A DNA stretch of 64,000 nucleotides, from contig OY720350.1 in NCBI GenBank assembly GCA_963082975.1, forward strand, positions 186,001 to 250,000, read 5' to 3'. A program made the translations under genes and the position numbers. This stretch comes from Labia minor. Taxonomy: Eukaryota; Arthropoda; Insecta; Dermaptera; Spongiphoridae. The notes under the pieces were generated by a model, which saw nothing but the letters and a program-made list of their open reading frames with translations, ran no database searches and was not told the DNA's origin. Below are positions 24,431 to 39,800 of the stretch, in pieces (position 1 is the stretch's first letter; each line of letters opens with the position of its first letter).

Positions 24431-25867
24431 GTAAGAAGACTCACATTCACTTTCTCTCTTTCTATTCATTTCTCCTCTTTCCTCTTTCCTCTTTCCTATT
24501 TCCTATTTCCAATTTCCAATTTCCAACTAGTACCTATCACCAAATAAAATGAAAATAACCTTCGTTCCAGATTAAATAAATAAATATAATTTCAATTAGT
24601 TTTTTAAAATATATAAGTATTTATTTTTTTCAAAAAGATATTTTCTCTACTTTCAGTTTGCTCTAGTATATATTATCTACCATTTATAACAAATATAAAT
24701 AATTATAATAATTTAATAAATGTAAGCCAATCACATCAATGCATCCTATATAAATTTCAACATTTCACCTGTGTTTAATATTATTCATTAATATTTTATT
24801 ATCTGTGCTACTAAACCACTAATATGACCACCTTTATGAATATTAAGAAATTAATTTGTGATTCACAAATCATTAATAAGAAGAAAATTTATTTAAAAAA
24901 CTGCGCTGCTCAATTGAATTTGTTCTTTCAAAAGAAGAATATTACAAAAAATGTCTATTATATTACCATTCAAAATGTTTATATATGTAATATAAATGAA
25001 AATTAAATTTAAAAAATATAAAACTTAATTATTTTTTTTATTATTAATAAACACTTTTCTGGTCAACTCATAACTTTTGCTAAACTTAAAACACATTATG
25101 GTGTGTTAAATTTAAATATTAATTCAAAGGAGAAGAAAAAAAAAATAGAAAAAATATTCTTATATATTAATTTTAACAAACAACTTACAATTAGTATAGA
25201 AATATTTAAATTAATATGTAAGTGTCTAAGGAGTTTAATTCACACATTTTTATTTTAATTTCTAAATAAAAAAAAAAATTCTTTAATATATTTTCAAAGT
25301 TGGCATTTTATTTAATTTAATATTAAAAACGTTTCACTTTGGAACATTCTATGAGTATGTAAGGACCTAGGCGCCTAGGCCTATCAACCTTTACCTTGAA
25401 TTTCATGATCGGGGGCGCTACCGTTTTTATCAAATAACATCCCTTAACTTAGTGGATTACTTTTTAACCTTAACAAAGATGGAAAATTTTAAGTTCATAA
25501 GTAATCGGATAAGAGCTTGAGTGGTCGCGCGTTTCCATTAGTTTATTAACCTTTTCGATGATTGGAAAACCAATCGTCGGTAGTGCAATCCTTGATATCA
25601 CACATTTAATAATATACCAGTTTAGTATTAATAATAAATAAAATAATAATAATAATAACATAAAATTGAGAGCTAAAGATTCAAGTGAGGTCATTGCCAA
25701 ATTGGATCGATACTTTGCGGTAGAAAACGTAGGAGCAAAAAAGAAGATGAAAAAGAAGAAAAATAAATAAATTATGGTTTATCCAAATATAAATATTATA
25801 ATGAGTCAAGAGATATGTATATGTGTGTGAAGATTTATTAATGTATAGAATGTATACATACAAGAAC

Positions 25868-25920
<53 letters not shown>

Positions 25921-28900
25921 CTAAACCTTAAATAAGCATTAAAACATTATAATAATAAGTATATACTAATAAATCTAGTTTAATATAATAGTAAGTAAGC
26001 ATAGGGAATTTTTGCTTTATAATTTCATCTAGATATTCATATATATTTATTTTTTTAATATAAAAAAAAATAAGTTGACCTGTGGCCAGGCACAGAACCT
26101 ACCGACGGTTTGAAATAAATTAATTTCCAGCTACAGAAATAATCAATTTAAAATAATTTAAATATATCTATTAATGCAATAAAAAACAGATAGGCATATA
26201 ACATAAATATTTTTAATTTTATTTTATTTATAATATATAAGGAGGGGCTGGCTGTGACGTCATATAATTTTAAATTAATAAAAAACTAATGAAGATGATT
26301 TTTCCAGAGGATAAAACCAATACAAAGCGCATGATTGGTGGAGATATATAAATATATATATATATCTCCTCATGTGAAAACAATACCTCCCTTACTATTG
26401 TCGGTCAGTAATTTTTTTGTCGACTCTCACTTTTTCTAAATATGGGAAGGATCGATGAATTCAATTCATTTATTGAATTTTATTTATTTACTAGCTGCTC
26501 CGACCGCCTTCGGCGCTCTCCACACCTAGACGGGGGCTCCGCCCCCTGTACCCCCCGAGTGTCCCTATTCTGAGCTATAACCATCTAACTCCTACCCTGT
26601 CCCATTTCTCTCACGTTCCTTCCTACAATGTCCTCCCTGTTCACAATTGGTCTTCCACACGGACGTTTTCCAATCGAACTCCCCACCAATATATTTTTCC
26701 TCTCCCATTCTAGCCATGTGCCCTGCCGAACCCAGCCTTCTTTATTTTATAACCTATATCTAGAGATGCATAGAGGTCATGCAATTCCTTGTTATGCAGT
26801 CTCCGCTATTCCCCGGTGTCCTCATCTTTCTTTGGCCCATAAATCTTGGGAAGAATCCTTTTCTCAAATACTCTGAATCTACTCTCATCTCCCAGGGTTA
26901 TAGACCATGCCTCCCACCCATATAATATAACAGAAAAAATAATTGTTTTATATATTTTAATTTTGATCCCCTTTGATAATAATTTCCCGATTGCAACCTC
27001 GATTTAAATTCTTTGCAAATATTATTCGCTCTGATACTATTTATTTTGCATTATCACTATTAATTTCAAACCCCATCACTTTTCCTGCCTCGAAACCATT
27101 AATACAAACAAACAATTTTAGCTGGCATAATGAGATTAAAAAATAAAAAATATATAAACTTACCTGAAAATAATTAGATATTTATTTAATAAAATTAAAT
27201 TTTTAAGTAAATAAATAAATAAAATCAAAATTCAAAATTAATCAAGTAATAAGTTGACCTGTAGCCAGGTCCGAACCGACCGACGGTTTGAAATAAATTA
27301 ATTTCCAGCTACAGAAACAATTTCAAATAATTTTAATATATCTATTAATGTAATAAAAAACAGATATAAATATAACATAAATATTTTTAATTTTATTTTA
27401 TTTATAATATATAGCTGAAGTAGCCGGCGTTGCCCGTGATTATAATAAGGAGGCTGTGACGTCATGAAGGGCTGGGTGACGTCATATAATTTTAAATTAT
27501 GAAAAACATAATGAAGATGATTTTTCCCGAGGATAAAACCAATACATTGGTGGTGATATGTAAAAAAATCTCCTCATGTGAAATTTGGTGTGTAAACAAT
27601 ACCTCCCTTACTATCGTCGGTCGGTAAAAAAGGCACTCGAAATGTTTTAAATTATCTAAAAAAAACAATTATTAATATAAAAATACAAATAAAATGATCA
27701 AAAAATAAATAAAATTAAATTAAATAAATAAAACGTTTTAAATAGAAATACAAACTAATTGATATTATGAAAAACAATTTTAAACAAATGTATTTAATTA
27801 AATTAATAAATTTAAAAAATATTAAATGATATTTAGCTTAAATATAAAAATTAAAATAAAAAGAAATTACTTAAAAAAATTAAAACTATAATAATAATAT
27901 TAAAATATATATGAAATTACCTGAAAATAATTAGATATTTATTTGATAAAATTAATTATTTATCTTAAAAATATTTTATAATCTATAGAATAATTTAATT
28001 ATTTTAAAAAACGGCGGTAATCATTTTTTATCCCTAGCTGTGACGTCATCAATAAGAAAATGTAAAGAAAAGGGCTGTTTTTAGGGTTTTTCCGACAATT
28101 ATTCGATTTTTTCTCGCCGGAAAAACCATCCTTGGACTTCAACGAACATTTTAAAAAAAGAATTGTCAAAATTGGTCCAGGCGTTATTGAGTGATGCAAT
28201 TACAAAAGTCATTTTTATTTATAAGATTTTTAAGAAATTTACCATCCTATCTACCAGATTTATATATTTAAAAAATGAAAAACAAACAAACATAGCAGTA
28301 ATATTAGATATAATATTATATTCATAATAAATTATTTAGAAATAGGTTCCAGAGTTAGTTAGGCAATTTTTTTTTTTTTTTGTAAAAATCATTTAGAAAT
28401 AGCTTCAATTGAATATAAATATTATATTATAATTTGTTTGTCATTTAATTTAATTATCATAAAATTTAAAATAGATGTAAGATATTATTTTGTTATTATA
28501 AAGAATAGAAAAGGAAATGAAAAGTAAACTTATAAAGAAAAAAACATTTGATTTGTGTATTGTGGTTAAATCCATATTCTTATCTTAAACTTTATTCGTT
28601 ATCTCTTCTCTTTTAATTTCAAAAATAAATACGAAATCTATTTTAAAGTAGACTTTACTTATTTACTATTTGACACATAATAAAATAAACTGATACAAGA
28701 GAATCACACTAGTTTCCATTTACAATTAAAAAAATATTAATTAATTAATTAATCCAGTTAATATAATATAATATATTTAAAGGAAGATTATCTTTTTATA
28801 AAAGTATCATAGAAAATATACATGAAAAGATATTAATCAGAATTCCCATCTTAACTATTTACAAGATATTCAATATGTACCTATATATGTACATTATCTC

Positions 28901-31900
28901 GTACTATTTTTATTAATATAGTATGTATCATGTACCTACGTATATATGTATTATATATATTAATTGGGCACTTTGAACATGTATTATATTATAATTTAAC
29001 TTGAGATAACAATTGGTGACTTCATAATTCGAATAAAAAATGAGCTGGAGTGTCTCCACTTGACTATCTCGCAATTTGAATTGGATTATATATATATATA
29101 TATAAATAACATAATATATAATATAATTAAATTTAATTAATTAAGAATTATAAATTAAAATTAATAAATAATATTTATTAAACCAGGGCATGTTTGGCTC
29201 TTTCTTAATGGATATTTGTAATTAATTAATTAATATATTCCAAAGATGATGATGAGAGCGTTAAAAAATGAAAAATGAAATAAATTATCATAAAGTAGAT
29301 AACGTTTACTCGTAAAAATCAAATAATTTAATCCAAAAAAAAAAAACAAAAAAAAACATAAATAATTAATTAAAATATTAATTTGAATAGAAAGTGTGGA
29401 TAGAAAACAAACAAATAAAATAATATTTATAATTAAAGAGAATGAATAAAATACTTAATACTTATATAATGAATTTCCTGGCAAGGTGGACGGACACACA
29501 GCGGACCAACCGATCATATTCACTTTGCAATGGAAACTAAAAGATTTTATTAAAATAAATAAATTTTAATCCCATTTTTATTTATATTCTGTTTTTCCAT
29601 GAAATTTAACCGAATAGCTTATCGCACGATTAGGAAAAAAAAAATCATTACTTACTTACTGGAATTGTCCCTTTTACTTTTTATTTAAAACAAAATAATA
29701 TTATCTATATTATAATAATAATAATTTATTATATTTATTAAAAAAATAATTTAAAAAAGAATCAGATATTTATTAAATAAAATAAATAAATTATAAAATA
29801 TATTATATTTATAATATATATTTTAATAGATTATTGAATAAATAATTTATATTAAATAAAATTTTATTTTTAATGAATCCAAATTATCTGGTGAGATAGT
29901 AAAAATTTAAAATTCTTTAGACAATTAGAATTTTCATCACAATGATATACCTAAATATATATTATTATAAATTGTCCTTAATATAAAATTAAACCTAGAG
30001 ATTGATAGATAACTAACTATCTATGTATCTCTGTGGATTTATACGCAAGTCGAAAGTTCTTGGACGCAGCAACTCTATAGTAGTTGCCTCTCCAAACGTC
30101 ATCCTATCCTGAGCTACACCCATCCAACTCCTATTTTCTCTCATCTCTCTTATTCTTACCCCCCACCCCCCACCCCCCACTTCCTTGGTCTTCCAAGCGG
30201 ACGCATCCTAATCAATTTCCTGTCTGCCATTCTGCTTATCGCAACCTTCTCCATTTTATAACCCTAACTAACTATTTCTGAAGATGCATAGAGGTCATGC
30301 AATTCCTCGTAATACAGTCTCCCTTATTCCTCGGGTGAGATCATCTTTCTTTGTCCCATAAATGTTCGTCTCCCTAGGTCATAGACCACGCCTCACACTT
30401 ATATAATTCAACTGGCAAAATCATTGTTTTATATTTAATTTTAATTTTGATATCCTTTGATAATAATTTTGATGAAATAAGCACCCTCTAATGCATGATA
30501 ACAGACGTTACCCGATTGGAACCTCGATTTAAATTCTTCCCGAAAATTACTATCAAGACACTTTGCAAAATAAAAATTAAAAATTAAAAATGTTTAACTC
30601 ACATAAATGGCCAATTGCAAATATTGCTTCAAAAATCTCATTAAAATATTTATATAATATCATAAATCTTTTATTTACAATAAATACACAGATACACTTA
30701 TTAGCATAACTCATAGAATCTATTGATTGATTGAGTCTTTTGTCTCTTCTTCTTACATTGCAATTTAGTCTAAAATTCAACCCAAAATTCCCTGACACCA
30801 TCTTACTTAAAACAATTGTTCAGATAAAGCTGTATCAAATAAAAAAATAAATTAAATGTCATTTCGTAAACATTTGTTTGTTTTGTTTGTTTTTTGTTTT
30901 TTTTTTAAAAAAATTGATATATATATATATATATATACCTGTTCCTAACCTTTGTCTATGAATACTTTAATTGATAAAAAATAACTAAACACATTTAGGT
31001 ATCTTATTTTTTAATCATAAAGAAATAATTAATTATCCTTACAAGTTTATATATATATATATATATATATTAATAATAGCAACAATATTAATAAAATGAA
31101 TGATAATAATAATTGTATGAATATATGTCATTGGTCTCTGAACTATTGTTAATATACATATATTAATTATTTTAAACTACTGCATCAAAAAAAAAAGTAT
31201 TATATTTCATATATGTTATATAATATGTAAATTAATAATATCAAACCGCTTCTTGATAATTAATATAAAAAATAAATAAATAAAATAAAATTATAACATA
31301 CATTTGCTTATCTTTCTTATCTTTTTCTTTTTTAATATTGTTATTTTTGTTGTTGTTGTTGTTATTATTAATATTTGTGAAAGAAGGAGAAGGGAAAGAG
31401 ATAGAGAGAAATATTATATTTTATCAATTGTATGTAGAACAGCCAACATGAACACATCTACATTAGTTAATTTTATCTTTATATATATATATATAATCAA
31501 TCATTCATTGTATATGAAGGGGTAGTAGAGCAACAGAGGGGGAGTAGAATATATATATATATATATATAAGTAATTATAGAAATAAGATTTTAATGAGAA
31601 TAGTAGTGTTATTTGAAAAGTTTAGTAGAAGGGAGAGAGCGTTTGAAGTTTTCATTATTTTTATTCATTTACAAATGTTTATCCAATTATTTTATTATCA
31701 TGTATCATTTAAAGATTAATTAATTTATATTCATTCTATCATTTATTTTATTAGTTAATTATTTTCTTCTTTTTCTTCTTCTATCTTCTTCCTCCCTTCC
31801 ACCCCCCCCCCCTCACTCACACACACACACACACACACATTTTTTTCATTTATTCACTTTCTTCATTTATAAATTGGCAAATTAATAAATAAATGTGGTA

Positions 31901-32771
31901 GTAATTGGATAATAAATAAATTAATTTTAAATATCAAGAAAAAAAAGAAATGTTTTCAAATACAACAGCCTATATTCCCATTGATGGGTCAGATTATCAA
32001 CATCATCATCATTATCATCATTTAAAAAGATTATTTGGATTTCGTCGTAGTACAACACTTTTATTCCTTTTCATTTCTTTTTATGTAATATACCTAATAA
32101 TTGGTGCTAGTATTTTTACTATGCTTGAATATCCATTTGAAAAAGATTTAAGAACTACACTCACTACATGCAAGGCAAAATTTTTAGAAGAGCATCCATC
32201 TGTTACATGTAAGTCATTTTACAATTTATATACATATCTAATCTTATTACACTGTATACTACCATCAATTATATATACTATATAATATAGAGATAATAAA
32301 TGTTAAATATTGTTTATTTTTTGAAGAAAAAAAACATTTTAATCTTTTTTTTTTTATTTTTAATCCATTTGATACACTTATTTTATAATCTATCATCAAA
32401 TTAAATATAAATATTATTATTAATTATGAATATTATTAAAATTTATGTGAACTTGGTAAGGTTTGAACCTTCGCGAGCGCAAAAAGTACAAATACTTATT
32501 TATAATAGATTCAACAAATTTCTTGTTAACTATGCTTTATTATTTTGGGAAATTAAATAAAATGATAACATTTTTGAATAAATTAATGAATTTATATAAT
32601 CTTATGATTGTTTAAATACAAATTATAATTATAAAAATATAAAATTATATATATATATTTATATATATACATAGAATATTTTTTTTTTTTTTTATTTAAC
32701 TTCCAATTAAATACATTAATTTCACATCTGCCTTATTTAGGGCATTAGAAGAACATTTACAGGTTAAAACT

Positions 32772-32809
<38 letters not shown>

Positions 32810-35800
32810 CACAATAAGAAATAGAGGGGTATTATGAGGGGAGGATCAAGAAAGAAAGATATTAATGGGAGGGGAGGGGGGGGGATAGGACTAGACAGAA
32901 TTAAGATAGGAAAATAGGTGTTGAGGATATTATTTAGGGACAAGTAGAGAAGAGATGAGAAGATGGAGCGATTGACTTGAATCAAACCATTGAACCGGCC
33001 CATTAGTCGAAGGAGAATTGATTCTGTCGTGTATCAAGTCGTTAGACTTCTGGTCAGTAAGTTGTCTCGCTTTGTCGTTAACATGGTTTTGTAGTCTGTT
33101 GAGGTAGCGTATGCTAACGTGTTAACTGCACCTCCTCCGCCACAGTATACATAGAATATAGATATAAATTTATTATAAATAATAACGGTATAATCTAATG
33201 ATTTTTGATTTTATAGAATTACTAGCTGCTCAGAGCGCCTTCGGCGCTCTTCACACCTAGACGGGGGCTCCGCCCCCTGTACCCCCGAGTGGTACATAGT
33301 ATTTGGTGGTTGAAAGTAGTAAAAGGTTTTCATCCATTTTGTTTCAATCAGTATATTACATAAAACATTCATTTCTTTTTGTGTTCTTATTTAAAAAATA
33401 TATTTTAATTTAATCACTATATTAATTATATATATTATTATTGTATATGTTATATCTATCTACCTATGTGGCTCAAAGATACTCGAAAGTTCTTAGCCGC
33501 AACAACCACATTTCTCCAAGTGTCCCTATCCTGAGCCCTTGTTCCATCTCTCTTACGTCCCTTCCTACGCGTCATTGGTTTTCCAAGCGGACGTTTTCCA
33601 ATTGGTCTTCCCACCAATATCTTTTTCCTCTCCCATTCTAGCCACGTGCCCTGCCTATCGCAGCTTTTTCCCTTTTATAACCCTAACTATTTCTGAAGAT
33701 GCAGAGAGGCCATGCAATTTCTTGTTATGCAGTCTCCCCCATACCCGGTGACCTCATCTTTCTTTGGCCAATAAATGCAGGGAAGAATCCTATTCACAAA
33801 TACTCTGAATCTACTCCCATCTCCAAGGGTCATAGACCATGCCTCCCACCCATATAATTCAACAGGCAAAATAATCTTTTTATATATTCCCTTTGATAAT
33901 AATTTTGAAGAGATAAGCCTCTTTATTGAAGATAACAGGCGTTTCCCGATTGCAACCCCGATTTAAATTCTTCTCAAATATTATTATGTTATAACTAGCT
34001 GCTCAGAGCGCCTTCGGCGCTCTTCACACCTAGACGGGGGCTCCGCCCCCTGTACCCCCGAGTTGTACATAGTATTTGGTGGTTGAAAGTATTAAAAGGT
34101 TTTCATCCATTTTGTTTCAATCAGTATATTACATAAAACATTCATTTCTTTTTGTGTTCTTATTTAAAAAATATATTTTAATTTAATCACTATATTAATT
34201 ATATATATTATTATTGTATATGTTATATCTATCTACCTATGTGGCTCAAAGATACTCTAAAGTTCTTAGCCGCAACAACCACATTTCTCCAAGTGTCCCT
34301 ATCCTGAGCCCTTATTCCATCTCTCTTACGTCCCTTCCTACGCGTCATTGGTTTTCCAAGCGGACGTTTTCCAATCGGTCTTCCCACCAATATCTTTTTC
34401 CTCTCCCATTCTTGCCACGTGCCCTGCCTATCGCAGCTTTTTCCCTTTTATAACCCTAACTATTTCTGAAGATGCAGAAAGGCCATGCAATTTCTTGTTA
34501 TACAGTCTCCCTCATACCCGGTGACCTCATCTTTCTTTGGCCAATAAATGCAGGGAAGAATCCTATTCTCAAATACTCTGAATCTACTCTCATCTCCAAG
34601 GGTCATAGACCATGCCTCCCACCCATATAATGCAACAGGCAAAATAATCTTTTTATATATTCCCTTTGATAATAATTTTGAAGAGATAAGCCTCTTTATT
34701 GCAAGATAACAGGCGTTTCCCGATTGCAACCCCGATTTAAATTCTTCTCAAATATTATTATCCTTCGTGATTACATTCAATTTTTCTACATATTCAAATT
34801 CTACATTTTGTATCTTAAGATTTTGTATGTCAATACTCTTCCTCTTTGTTACTAAATATTTTTTCTTATCACTATTAATTTCAAACCTCCATTAAATTTT
34901 CCTCGCTATCTGTAATTGCAATTGCCGAATCTCCTATTATATTTAAGTCGTCTGAGTAACATAATATTTTACAATTGATTTCCGCATCTTATTCTTTCTT
35001 TACTACCTTCAAGAGAAATTAGAAGATTGAAAATTTGAAAAAGTTTATCCGGATCTATTGAGTTATGCGTATGTTTTACTAAAGTCTACAAATAATTAGT
35101 GAACAGAAATATTGAATTCGCGGTTTTGTTCCTAATATCTGTCATAATGAAAATATCTTAATTAATGTTGGTCGATTTGGCCTGAACCCGCAATGATATC
35201 TCCTAATATTTCCTCCGCCTATAGTTTATAAGTATTGTATATGTTATAATAGAGTATAATATTTCTTGATCATTACATTTTGGTATTTTATTTTCATTGC
35301 TAGATTATTATTGAATATTTTTAATTATAATGAAACTTGAGAAAATGCAAAAATAGAGACTTGAGACAATTTATAAAAATTAACGGTATAAAACTATAGA
35401 TAAATGACCAATATATACATTCATTAATAGTATTAATTTAAATTAATTGATTTATTTGTTTTTTTTATTATTAAGTTCATTTATTAATTTTTTTAGATCA
35501 TAGTTATTTTCCTTAAAAGAAACTTAAATTCTGTGGTGCTAGGGGATTTGAAAATTATTCGTCGCAATATGAAGATTTCGCTTACAGTTTCTGTCATGTC
35601 CGACCTCCATCCAACAGTTATTTTCTGTTAAGTTTTTTGCTTCTCTTAATCATGTGATCTATATATTTAATTTTTTTTGATTCATTATAATAAAATTTAA
35701 ACAAATAAAAATTTTTACTTTGTTAATTTATATAAATTTCAATATAAACTGATTGTGAGTGATACGCTTAGCCAATACTCTGAATATTTTGTGTACAAAA

Positions 35801-36729
35801 ATATTGAATGTTCTTAGCGAGATTTGATATAATGTTGTACGATTTGTCCTAAATCTGAATTAGAAGAAAATTATAAATTGCATTAAAATGAGACCTTTTA
35901 GAATAAATTATTTAATTGAAATGTTATTTAAATATAAGAATTTAAAAAAATATTATATTCTTTGTTTGGCAATTGTTATTTAATTATGTGCAACATGATT
36001 CGACTTGCACAGAGCATCGTTATTTTTTATTAATATCACATAATAAAAATGAATCTTTTAAACATAATAAATAAAAAAGACATTTTAATAAATTTAAAAA
36101 ATATACCCAATTTAAAAATGTCAAAAATTTAAAACAACTTTATATCATCATATTTTAATTTTTATATAATATATATATATTTAGTAATTAATAATAGAGT
36201 AATTAAATTAAAATAAAAAACAAAGATAATATAATTCAGTCATTTTAATTCAGGTTAAATAATATTTTTTTTTATTATTCAATGATAAAATTTATATATT
36301 ATTATATATATATTATAGAAAAGAAGAAATATTCAATTAAATAAAAAATAATTTAAGATAAAAATATGATCTAATAAATATTTTAATTAAATTGAGAACT
36401 TTTAGAATAAATTATTTAATTGAATTGATATTTGTATATTAGAATTTAAAATAAAAAGGGAAATATTATAATAATTCTTCGATTGGGAATCTCTATGATA
36501 ATTCATTGTTTGAAATGATTCCGCTAGGCCGACAGTGAGCCGCGAGCTGCTCTTGAATGAACAACACGGAGAATTATATAAACTTTAAAAAATTAATTTC
36601 TGCGGTTATTGATAAGATATTAATAAAATTTATAGCCTATGTTACTCTAGAGGTATATAAGAATATTGTGATGTAATTTCAAAGAAATCGGTTCAGCCAA
36701 TTCTGAGTCTATAAAATAGTAATTTTCCG

Positions 36730-36800
<71 letters not shown>

Positions 36801-39800
36801 GTGAAAAATTCTAAAGTCACTTTTGGATTCTAGAGGTCATGAAACGCGAAGATATGCAAAAATTTTTAAATTCTGAGCAATGTGCAGACAAAAACCTTTT
36901 TTTATATATATAGATAGTGAAATCTATAAAACTATAGATCATAGGTTCTTAAACTTATGTACTCCACGGACCCCCACTTGAAAAAATTTTTTTTGACGGA
37001 CCCCCATCACAACTTTAGGTACTTTTCGTCATTTTATTAATTAATTTCTGGCTTACGATCTCATAAGGACAAGGATATATGATGAATATTTCTAACAGTG
37101 ATTGGTGAATAACGATTTTTTTGCATATTGTAGAACACATTTTATTAGAAATTATAATATTGAAGAAAGAAAATACAAACATTGTCATAGCAACAAATCT
37201 CACAAATTATAATGGGTACTTACATTAAATTCATATAAATATTTTATAATTTTTTTCAGAAAATATTAAATAAGAAATATTTTAAAAAATAACTGCATCT
37301 ATCTCATTAAATATAACTTACATATTTAATGAGATGTATGCAGTTGTTTTCTTGAAACAAGAATCTCAATATCTGGCTTAATATTGGAAACTTTTAATCT
37401 AAGATCCGGCTCTACATTTAATTTGTTTCTATATTTAGACTTAATATAAAATAGTACCGAAAAAGCTTGTTCGCATAAATATGTTGTGCAGAATGGAATC
37501 AAGTGTTGAAGTGCTTTATTTGCAAGCGCAGGATAATCTGACCTGAGAAGTAACCAAAAGTTGCTCAATTCAGTTTTGTTAAATTTTAGTTTATAAGTTG
37601 TATCACATGATAATTCCACGAGAATATCTTGTTCAGGTGCAGATAAATGTTTAGCATTTGTAATTTCCATATTAAATGGATCTCTGATCCAGTTATTGCA
37701 AGGATCAGGAGTAGAAAAATACTTCCTGAAGTTGCTTTTCAAAGTAATTAAATGTTCAACAAATAATTGACGCGTTTGATTAAGCAATTTTTCACTGGAG
37801 CTTTCTATGAAATCATTGAGAGTTGGAAAAGACTCATATACACCGTTCTGGATGCGTTTCGACCACAAGTCGATTTTTTTAATCATTGCTTCTATTTTAT
37901 CTTCAACTTTAAATATATTTACAACAGTACCTTGCAGGCTCAAATTAAGTTCGTTCAATTTTGTAAAAATATCAGTCAAGTAAGCCACCTTAGCTAACCA
38001 GATAAAATCATTGAAACATTCGGTCAGTTCAAAATGCGCATCTATTAAAAACAATCGTATTTCATCTCGAAGCTCAAAAAGGCGAATGAGTACTTTCCCG
38101 CGGGACAACCAACGTACATCTGTATGTAATAATAAATGTGTATGTTGACTACCCATTTCCTCACACAAAATTTTAAAAACTCTGGAATTAAGTGGACGAG
38201 CCTTAATGAAATTGACAATTTTAACTACTTCGTCTAATGTTCTTTTCAAATCTGGTGACATATTTTTGGCTGCTAATGATTCTCTGTGAATGCAGCAATG
38301 ATTCCAAACAACCTGAGGCGCAACATTTTTAATAAGAGCAATCAATCCAGTTCTTGTACCTGACATTGCACGAGCACCATCAGTGCAAATTCCAACACAT
38401 TTTGGCCACTCTATTTCATTTTCGGTTATAAAATTATTCAAACTGTTAAATATGTCATTAGCTGTCGTTCGTGAAGGTAGTGAATCACAAAACAATACAT
38501 CTTCTTGTATTTGATTTTCAAACTCATATCTAATGAAAGCTAACAAATTGGCATTATTAGTGACATCAGTACTTTCATCCAATTGTAATGAGTAATAGTG
38601 ACTTTTGCGCACTCTCGATATTAATTCTTCTTTTATATTACATGACATGTCTTCAATCCTATTCTTAACCGTATCATTTGATAATGAAATCAAATTTATA
38701 TCGTTTGCTGCTTTAGTTCCTAACATTATATTTGTAATTACTTTTGTAGCAGGAAGAATTAATTGCTCTGCTATATTATGCGGCTTTCCTGCTTTAGCAA
38801 TAAGTAGAGCTACTTCATATGATGCCATTACTGCTTTCTTACTCATACCACCAGATCCCGTCTTAACCATCAATTTCTGACTTGAATTAAGTTCTTCTTT
38901 TTTCATTTTAAAAAATTCGATAGACTTACTAACATGCTCGCTGTGCTTTGTTTGTAAATGACGTCTGAGATTAGCAGGTTTCATACTTTCATTGGATAAA
39001 CTTTCCTGACATAGAACGCAGACTGGTCTTTCCACATCATTGTTGCAAATATAAGTAAATCCAAATGATAAATAATCATCCGAATATTTTCTAGTTTTGC
39101 GTTTCTTGGTAGAGTTTGCTGTTGATGCCTCATCATCTGATTCTTTCCGTTTCTGTGTTGAACCAGTTTGTAGCCAACGATCCATTTTATGGAGTAATTT
39201 ATTAACATTGAACTACAATAATATAAATATAATATAAATATAATATAAATATAACGAATTATTATTTACTAGCTATGTTTTAATATGATTTTAAATGAAT
39301 GTTTTAATATCATTTTAAATGAATGTTTTAAATCATTTTAATAAATGTTTTAAATCATTTTAAATAAATGATTTAATATCATTTTAAATGAATATTAATT
39401 TATACAATAAATATATTTCGTAATTTGATTCTAAAATATTATTAATTTCGTAATTTGATTCTAAAATATTATTAATTTCGTAATTTGATTCTAAAATATT
39501 ATTAATTTCGTAATTTGATTCTAAAATATTATTAAAATAAATATTTTTTATTCATAAAACTAACTTATACTTACTCTCAAAAACAGCCTTTCTGGGAAAT
39601 TGCAAAATGTGTTTAGTGTTTTTATAAAATAATGATCATGCAAATTACACTAAAAATTAAAAAAAATTATTAGCTATAATAAACTATTATTAGCTATAAT
39701 TTAATTATAATTAATTAAATTAATAAAAATAATTTAAAGATACAACTCGTTGAGAAATGAACTTATAATTAACATTTGCTTTAAAACTGTTTAAAACCCC

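Noticed and set aside
28010..28200. Minus-strand open frame of 66 residues
   Set aside because: It lies in a repeat-like segment with a TGACGTCA block, with no conserved protein pattern.
32975..33150. Possible tRNA-derived SINE
   Set aside because: No cloverleaf or clear A and B boxes could be confirmed by eye.
33441..34729. Several 60-90 residue open frames on both strands
   Set aside because: They are remnants or antisense shadows of the two LINE 3' ends.
36730..36800. Regular ACAG array considered as a CRISPR-like or satellite array
   Set aside because: It is a plain tetranucleotide microsatellite within a retroelement tail, with no spacers.
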